A stretch of DNA of 57,503 nucleotides from SFWF01 sp045537915 (GTDB lineage: Bacteria; Bacillota; Clostridia; Oscillospirales; Acutalibacteraceae), in contig JAZSQK010000022.1 in assembly GCA_045537915.1 (NCBI GenBank), positions 1 to 57,503 of the forward strand, read 5' to 3'. Shown here piece after piece: positions 53,466 through 57,503 of the stretch. Position numbers and translations under genes: made by a program. The number at the start of each line of letters is the position of its first letter. Position 1 is the stretch's first letter. Below the pieces are notes generated by a model. That model had not been told where the DNA came from, searched no databases, and saw only the letters and a program-made list of their open reading frames with translations.

Positions 53466-54039
53466 CTTAAAAGATTTAAAGGAATTATTACGTGATAAAC
53501 TTGATGAATACCGACTAAATCACTCTCTTTGTGTGGCTGACGAGGCGGTTCGACTTGCTGAAAAATATGGCTTTGATAAAGACAAAGCATATCTTGCAGG
53601 GCTTCTTCACGATATTACCAAAAACAGATCTGCTAATGAACACTTGAAGATTCTTGATAGCTTTGATATAATACTAAGCGACATTGAAAAGAAGTCACCT
53701 CAGCTCTGGCATGCAATTACTGGGGCAGGGTTTGTGAATAACATTCTTAAAATAGAGGATAGCGACATTATTGATGCTATAAGATATCATACAACTGCAA
53801 AGGCTGATATGTCGCTTCTTTCAAAAATTATTTATGTAGCGGATTTTACATCGAGTGACAGGAGTTATCCTGATGTTCAGGTAATGCGTGATTTAAGCAA
53901 TGTTTCTTTAGAGAGCGCCATGGAATATGCTCTTAAATATACTATTGATGATTTGTCATCAAAAAACAGAACGATACATCCTGATACTCTGGATGCTTAT
54001 AATTTTTTAATTTCGAATAAAAGTGAGGGTTCTTTTTGA
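53449..54039 (+). CDS. yqeK: HD-domain nucleotide hydrolase YqeK
   Basis: YqeK homologs hydrolyse Ap4A. The protein of about 196 residues has the HD motifs RLNHSLCVADEAVRLAEKYG, GLLHDITKN (HD pair), WHAITGAG and IRYHTTAKADMSLLSKIIYV, DFTSSDR. The start is one of two adjacent ATG codons at 53449 or 53452. The nadD-yqeK-rsfS order is the common Firmicute cluster. Confidence 0.92.
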   Translation: MMKEINLKDLKELLRDKLDEYRLNHSLCVADEAVRLAEKYGFDKDKAYLAGLLHDITKNRSANEHLKILDSFDIILSDIEKKSPQLWHAITGAGFVNNILKIEDSDIIDAIRYHTTAKADMSLLSKIIYVADFTSSDRSYPDVQVMRDLSNVSLESAMEYALKYTIDDLSSKNRTIHPDTLDAYNFLISNKSEGSF

Positions 54040-54404
54040 ATAGTGAGCGGATTATAAATATTGCGGTTAACGCTCTAAACGATAAAAAAGCAAAGAATAT
54101 TAACGCTATACATGTCGGAGAGCTGACCGTGATTGCTGAGTATTTTATTATTGCGACAGCAACATCACAAAACCATATAAAATCACTTGCAGATTTTCTT
54201 GAGGAAAAGCTTGAGGTAGCAGGGTTTAATGCAAACCACATTGAAGGAAAGGCTACCGGTTGGCTTTTGCTTGATTTTGACGGCGTTGTAATTCACATTT
54301 TTACTGCTGACGCAAGAGAATATTACAGCCTTGACCGTATGTGGAATGACGGCGAAAAACTTGATTTAGACAAAATTCTTACATCTGACAGAGAGGATGA
54401 TTAA
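54036..54404 (+). CDS. rsfS: Ribosome silencing factor RsfS
   Basis: RsfS binds L14 and blocks subunit joining in starvation. The 122-residue product has LNDKKAKNINAIHVGELT, EYFIIATATSQNHIKSLADF, EGKATGWLLLDFDGVVIHIF and REYYSLDRMW. The start is TTG overlapping the yqeK stop, with GAGGGT upstream. Confidence 0.95.
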   Translation: MNSERIINIAVNALNDKKAKNINAIHVGELTVIAEYFIIATATSQNHIKSLADFLEEKLEVAGFNANHIEGKATGWLLLDFDGVVIHIFTADAREYYSLDRMWNDGEKLDLDKILTSDREDD

Positions 54405-54405
54405 A

Positions 54406-56811
54406 ATGCAGTATAGTTATGCAGATATTGAAAAGAAATGGCAGAAAATATGGGACGATAAACAGACTTTTGTTGCCAAAAAGGACTATTCGCTTCCCAA
54501 GTTTTATGGCTTGGTAGAGTTTCCTTATCCTTCGGCACAAGGCCTTCATGTAGGACATCCCCGTTCATATACAGCCCTTGATATAATCGCCCGTAAAAAG
54601 AGATTACAGGGCTATAATGTGCTATATCCAATGGGCTGGGACGCATTCGGACTGCCTACCGAAAATTTTGCAATAAAGAACCATATTCATCCTGCTATTG
54701 TTACCGAGAATAATGTAGCGAATTTTAAAAAGCAGCTTAAGAGTCTTGGATTTTCTTTTGATTGGTCGGCTGAGATAAATACAACCGATCCCTCATACTA
54801 TAAGTGGACTCAATGGATATTTATTAAGCTTTTCGAAAACGGTCTTGCGTATAAGAAGCAGATGGCTGTTAACTGGTGCACCTCGTGTAAATGTGTTCTT
54901 GCTAACGAAGAGGTTGTCGGAGGCGTTTGTGAGCGCTGTGGCAGTGAGGTCGTTCGCAAGGAAAAAAGTCAATGGATGCTTAAGATTACCGATTATGCTG
55001 AGAAGCTTCTTAACGGTCTTGATGACCTTGATTTTATTGAGCGTGTTAAAATTCAGCAGAGAAATTGGATCGGTCGCTCGACAGGAACTCAAATTAAGTT
55101 TGCAACAACTGCTGGGGATACACTTGAGGTTTTCTCTACCCGTGCTGACACCCTTTTCGGCGCTACATATATGGTTATGTCGCCCGAGCATCCCCTTTTG
55201 GAGAAATGGTCTGATAAGCTTAAAAATTCAGATGAAATTAAGGCATATCAGGAGGCTGCTGCCAGAAAATCTGATTTTGAGAGAACCGAAATGGCAAAGG
55301 ATAAGACGGGAGTTCGTCTTGACGGTGTTATGGCGATAAATCCTGTTAATAATACCGAAATCCCGATTTTTATTTCAGATTACGTTCTTATTTCCTACGG
55401 TACAGGCGCCATCATGGCAGTTCCTGCGCACGACACACGTGACTGGGAGTTTGCTAAAAAATTTGATCTTCCCATAATAGAGGTTGTTGCCGGTGGCAAT
55501 CCTCAGGAAGAAGCATATACCGACTGTTCTGTTGGAAACATGGTAAATTCAGGATTTCTCAATGGTCTTTCGGTTGATGAAGCAAAGGAAAAAATCACTG
55601 AATGGCTGTCAGAGCGTGAGCTTGGGGAATTAAAGGTAAATTATAAGCTACGTGACTGGGTTTTCTCACGACAGAGATATTGGGGAGAGCCAATCCCCGT
55701 TGTTCACTGTGAGAAGTGTGGTTATGTTACCATACCGGAAAGTGAACTTCCTCTTGTTTTGCCTAATGTTGAGTCATATGAGCCAACAGATAACGGAGAA
55801 TCTCCTCTTGCAAAGATGACCGACTGGGTAAACACAACCTGTCCGAAATGTAACGGTAAGGCTGTAAGAGAAACCGATACAATGCCTCAGTGGGCGGGTT
55901 CCTCGTGGTATTTCCTTCGTTACTGCGACCCGCATAACGATGAGCAGTTTGCTTCTAAAGAAGCTCTTGAATACTGGGGACCTGTTGACTGGTATAACGG
56001 CGGAATGGAGCACACAACTCTTCATCTGCTTTATAGCCGTTTTTGGCATAGATTCCTTTATGATATCGGCGTTGTTCCTAATCCTGAACCATATGCAAAA
56101 CGTACCAGTCACGGTATGATTCTGGGAGAAAACGGCGAAAAAATGTCAAAATCACGTGGAAATGTCGTAAATCCTGATGATATAGTTCGTGACTACGGCG
56201 CAGACACTATGCGCCTTTATGAAATGTTTATCGGCGATTTTGAAAAGGCTGCGCCCTGGAAATCTGACTCTATTAAGGGATGTAAACGCTTCCTTGAAAG
56301 AGTTTGGAACCTTACCGATATCTTAACTGATGGAGAAGAGTATTCTGAAAAGCTTGTAACCTCATTTAACAAGACGATTAAGAAGGTTACCGAGGATATT
56401 GAAGAGCTTAAAATGAACACTGCTATTTCAGCTATGATGGCTCTACTTAATGAAATTACCTCTATTGGTTCTATTACAAGGGGAGAGTTTAAAACACTAC
56501 TAATCCTTCTTAATCCCTTTGCGCCGCATATAACCGAAGAACTTTGGGTAAATTCAGGATTCGAGGGTATGCTAAATGAAACCAAGTGGCCGACCTTTGA
56601 TCCTGATAAGTGTGTTGACGCTTTAGTTGAAATAGTGGTACAGATTAACGGTAAGATAAAAGCAAGACTTAATATCCCTGCCGACATATCATCTGATGAT
56701 GCGATTGCGTTAGCGCTCAATGAGCCTTCCATTATCAAAGAAGTTGAAGGCAAGGCAATTATGAAGCAACTTTATGTTCCTAAAAAGCTAGTCAATATTG
56801 TTGTAAAATAG
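54406..56811 (+). CDS. leuS: Leucyl-tRNA synthetase
   Basis: The 801-residue class I synthetase has YPSAQGLHVGHPRSYTALDI (HIGH-like HVGH), the zinc segment CTSCKCVLANEEVVGGVCERC, the CP1 editing domain (about residues 220-400, with TRADTLFGATYMVMSPEHPL), DWVFSRQRYWGEPIPV and the KMSKS motif (KMSKSRGN). The start at 54406 follows AGAGAGG by 9 nt. The ATG at 54397 is in frame but overlaps rsfS. It is complete and ends the smc-rsfS-leuS run. Confidence 0.97.
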   Translation: MQYSYADIEKKWQKIWDDKQTFVAKKDYSLPKFYGLVEFPYPSAQGLHVGHPRSYTALDIIARKKRLQGYNVLYPMGWDAFGLPTENFAIKNHIHPAIVTENNVANFKKQLKSLGFSFDWSAEINTTDPSYYKWTQWIFIKLFENGLAYKKQMAVNWCTSCKCVLANEEVVGGVCERCGSEVVRKEKSQWMLKITDYAEKLLNGLDDLDFIERVKIQQRNWIGRSTGTQIKFATTAGDTLEVFSTRADTLFGATYMVMSPEHPLLEKWSDKLKNSDEIKAYQEAAARKSDFERTEMAKDKTGVRLDGVMAINPVNNTEIPIFISDYVLISYGTGAIMAVPAHDTRDWEFAKKFDLPIIEVVAGGNPQEEAYTDCSVGNMVNSGFLNGLSVDEAKEKITEWLSERELGELKVNYKLRDWVFSRQRYWGEPIPVVHCEKCGYVTIPESELPLVLPNVESYEPTDNGESPLAKMTDWVNTTCPKCNGKAVRETDTMPQWAGSSWYFLRYCDPHNDEQFASKEALEYWGPVDWYNGGMEHTTLHLLYSRFWHRFLYDIGVVPNPEPYAKRTSHGMILGENGEKMSKSRGNVVNPDDIVRDYGADTMRLYEMFIGDFEKAAPWKSDSIKGCKRFLERVWNLTDILTDGEEYSEKLVTSFNKTIKKVTEDIEELKMNTAISAMMALLNEITSIGSITRGEFKTLLILLNPFAPHITEELWVNSGFEGMLNETKWPTFDPDKCVDALVEIVVQINGKIKARLNIPADISSDDAIALALNEPSIIKEVEGKAIMKQLYVPKKLVNIVVK

Positions 56812-56820
56812 AATAATATT

Positions 56821-56851
56821 CGGGAGGATGCAGTTAACTGTATTCCTCCCG
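56821..56851 (+). terminator. Long hairpin after leuS
   Basis: CGGGAGGA (56821-56828) pairs with TCCTCCCG (56844-56851), with CAGTT/AACTG inside. It is followed by A-rich sequence, not a T-run, so termination would be of a non-canonical kind. Confidence 0.5.
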
Positions 56852-56882
56852 AGGAATAACTAAAAAATAGGGAAATTGCCAC

Positions 56883-56911
56883 TTGACAATTATATTTCTT
56901 ATTGTTATAAT
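56883..56911 (+). promoter_or_regulatory. Promoter of the right-end tRNA unit
   Basis: A perfect TTGACA (56883-56888) and TATAAT (56906-56911) with a 17-bp spacer. The first tRNA-like element starts 18 nt beyond the -10 box. Confidence 0.92.
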
Positions 56912-56928
56912 ATACCAGTCGCAAATAT

Positions 56929-57001
56929 GATCTATTAGCTCAGTTGGCAGAGCACTTGACTTTTAATCAAGGCGTCTCGGGTTCAAATCCCGATGGGGAC
57001 A
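56929..57001 (+). tRNA. tRNA-Lys-like element (anticodon TTT), acceptor ends do not pair
   Basis: The D-stem GCTC/GAGC, anticodon stem CTTGA/TCAAG with loop CTTTTAA (TTT, Lys) and T-arm TCGGG TTCAAAT CCCGA are all intact. The 5' acceptor GATCTAT and 3' TGGGGAC pair at only about four of seven positions. The discriminator A is followed by TTCC, not CCA. It may be a tRNA-Lys whose ends were altered, a tRNA pseudogene, or a tRNA-like domain of a longer RNA that continues into the next stretch. Confidence 0.6.
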
Positions 57002-57346
57002 TTCCTATATGGTATGTTGCCATATAGAAAGCGAGGTTCAAATCCATGTTGGAGGGGCTGGTACGATTCCAGCGGGTGATGATCTTACAGGGGGCGAGAT
57101 TATCACCTAACGCTTAGACCATTTGTTTCTTGCATAGGAGGATAGCGTCCATACCACCGGGTCGCTCCTGGGGAAAACAGCTGAAAGCAGGGACAAATGG
57201 CGCTGGGTACTGCGAGAGTGTATAAGTCAAGGAAATGCTGCCTTGGCGCGGGTTAATGAAAGCAAGTGCATCCTCGTCAGTTGGAGTTTGGCATCCAGCG
57301 ATCCCTGATCGCTACAAACATACGCCGGTTAAGCTGACACCCGTAT
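57002..57346 (+). ncRNA. Unassigned structured sequence between tRNA-Lys-like and tRNA-Gln
   Basis: About 345 nt lie between two tRNA elements with no open frame of note. Helices visible by eye: CTATATGG/CCATATAG (57005-57027); GCTGG/CCAGC (57057-57073); an 11-bp stem 57075-57085 with 57097-57107 (one G-U); a long-range CCATTTGT/ACAAATGG (57119-57126 with 57193-57200); GTCAAGG/CCTTGGC (57226-57247); and AGCGATC/GATCGCT (57297-57313) closed by GTTTG/CAAAC (57286-57319). GC content is higher than in the surroundings. I do not recognise the family. tmRNA, RNase P and T-box signatures are missing. It would be co-transcribed with the tRNAs. Confidence 0.5.
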
Positions 57347-57422
57347 TGAGGCGTCGTCAAGTGGTTAAGACATAGAGCTTTGACCTCTATATGCGTAGGT
57401 TCGATCCCTACCGCCTCAGCCA
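57347..57422 (+). tRNA. tRNA-Gln (anticodon TTG), second copy
   Basis: The acceptor stem TGAGGCG/CGCCTCA is followed by discriminator G and encoded CCA. Anticodon arm ATAGAG/CTCTAT closes loop CTTTGAC with TTG. T-arm is GTAGG TTCGATC CCTAC. Its body differs strongly from the Gln gene at 3069-3143, as expected for a laterally acquired or phage-type isoacceptor. One nucleotide separates it from tRNA-Thr. Confidence 0.92.
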
Positions 57423-57423
57423 T

Positions 57424-57499
57424 GCTGTCATAGCTCAACTGGTAGAGCAGGCGCGTTGTAAGCGTCAGGTTGTGGGTTCAAGTCCCGCCGGCAGCTCCA
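57424..57499 (+). tRNA. tRNA-Thr (anticodon TGT)
   Basis: The acceptor GCTGTCA pairs with CGGCAGC except at the last pair, followed by discriminator T and encoded CCA. The anticodon stem GGCGC/GCGTC closes loop GTTGTAA, giving TGT (Thr). T-arm GTGGG TTCAAGT CCCGC. G at loop position 32 and the A7 mismatch are unusual. It is the last full element before the window edge. Confidence 0.88.
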
Positions 57500-57503
57500 G
57501 CCC

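Noticed and set aside
57002..57346. tmRNA, RNase P RNA, T-box or self-splicing intron
   Set aside because: No tag-peptide frame or Ala acceptor for tmRNA, no conserved RNase P core (GAGGAAAGTCC), no T-box GGGTGGNACCGCG, and no group I or II core that I can recognise by eye. A covariance search is still needed.

Overview
The window looks like chromosome of a low-GC, endospore-forming Clostridia member, most likely of the Oscillospirales/Ruminococcaceae type. The evidence is AT-rich sequence with purine-rich Shine-Dalgarno sites and many GTG/TTG starts. Sporulation genes (ylbJ, yqfC, yqfD, spoVM, a SipL-like SPOCS/LysM gene, ytvI) sit among housekeeping blocks whose order is typical of Firmicutes. 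No transposase, integrase, plasmid gene or CRISPR array is visible. This placement comes from gene content and order only; no search was run.

Layout. 1-2793: nagA and a ROK-like gene (amino-sugar use) between terminators. 2794-3290: a minus-strand tRNA-His/tRNA-Gln unit whose Gln 3' end and terminator are duplicated 194 bp away around a hairpin-rich spacer. 3317-6164: divergent sporulation genes (ylbJ plus a small Cys-rich gene leftward, yqfC-yqfD rightward). 6161-11940: phoH-ybeY-era-yqzL-recO-mutS2 (RNA maturation, DNA repair). 11968-23756: a long operon yicC-remA-gmk-rpoZ-priA-def-fmt-rsmB-rlmN-PP2C-PrkC-rsgA (transcription, replication restart, translation and Ser/Thr signalling). 23817-25735: a small membrane gene, a 26-27-residue SpoVM-like gene and a SipL-like gene, an apparent spore-coat anchoring island. 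25753-28726 (minus): an ACT-domain regulator with hom and lysC. 28807-31395: ytvI, then a DUF3343 gene and a cysteine desulfurase. 31404-33700: cdaA-cdaR (c-di-AMP). 33744-38036: a small unknown gene, recD2, comFC and mreB. 38045-39392: the infC-rpmI-rplT ribosomal operon with an attenuated leader and a probable ATC start. 39409-56811: an rRNA methyltransferase, dprA-topA-trmFO, then plsX-rnc-radical SAM-smc-ftsY-rdgB-yhbY-nadD-yqeK-rsfS-leuS, mostly overlapping or tightly spaced. 56883-57503: a strong promoter followed by a tRNA-Lys-like element, about 345 nt of unassigned structured sequence, tRNA-Gln and tRNA-Thr, running to the window edge.

Most of the window is ordinary core genome. The least explained parts are the non-coding stretch between the tRNAs at the right end together with the tRNA-Lys-like element whose acceptor ends do not pair, the duplicated tRNA-Gln 3' end near 3 kb, and the rlmN start, where the well-placed Shine-Dalgarno points to an ACG codon.
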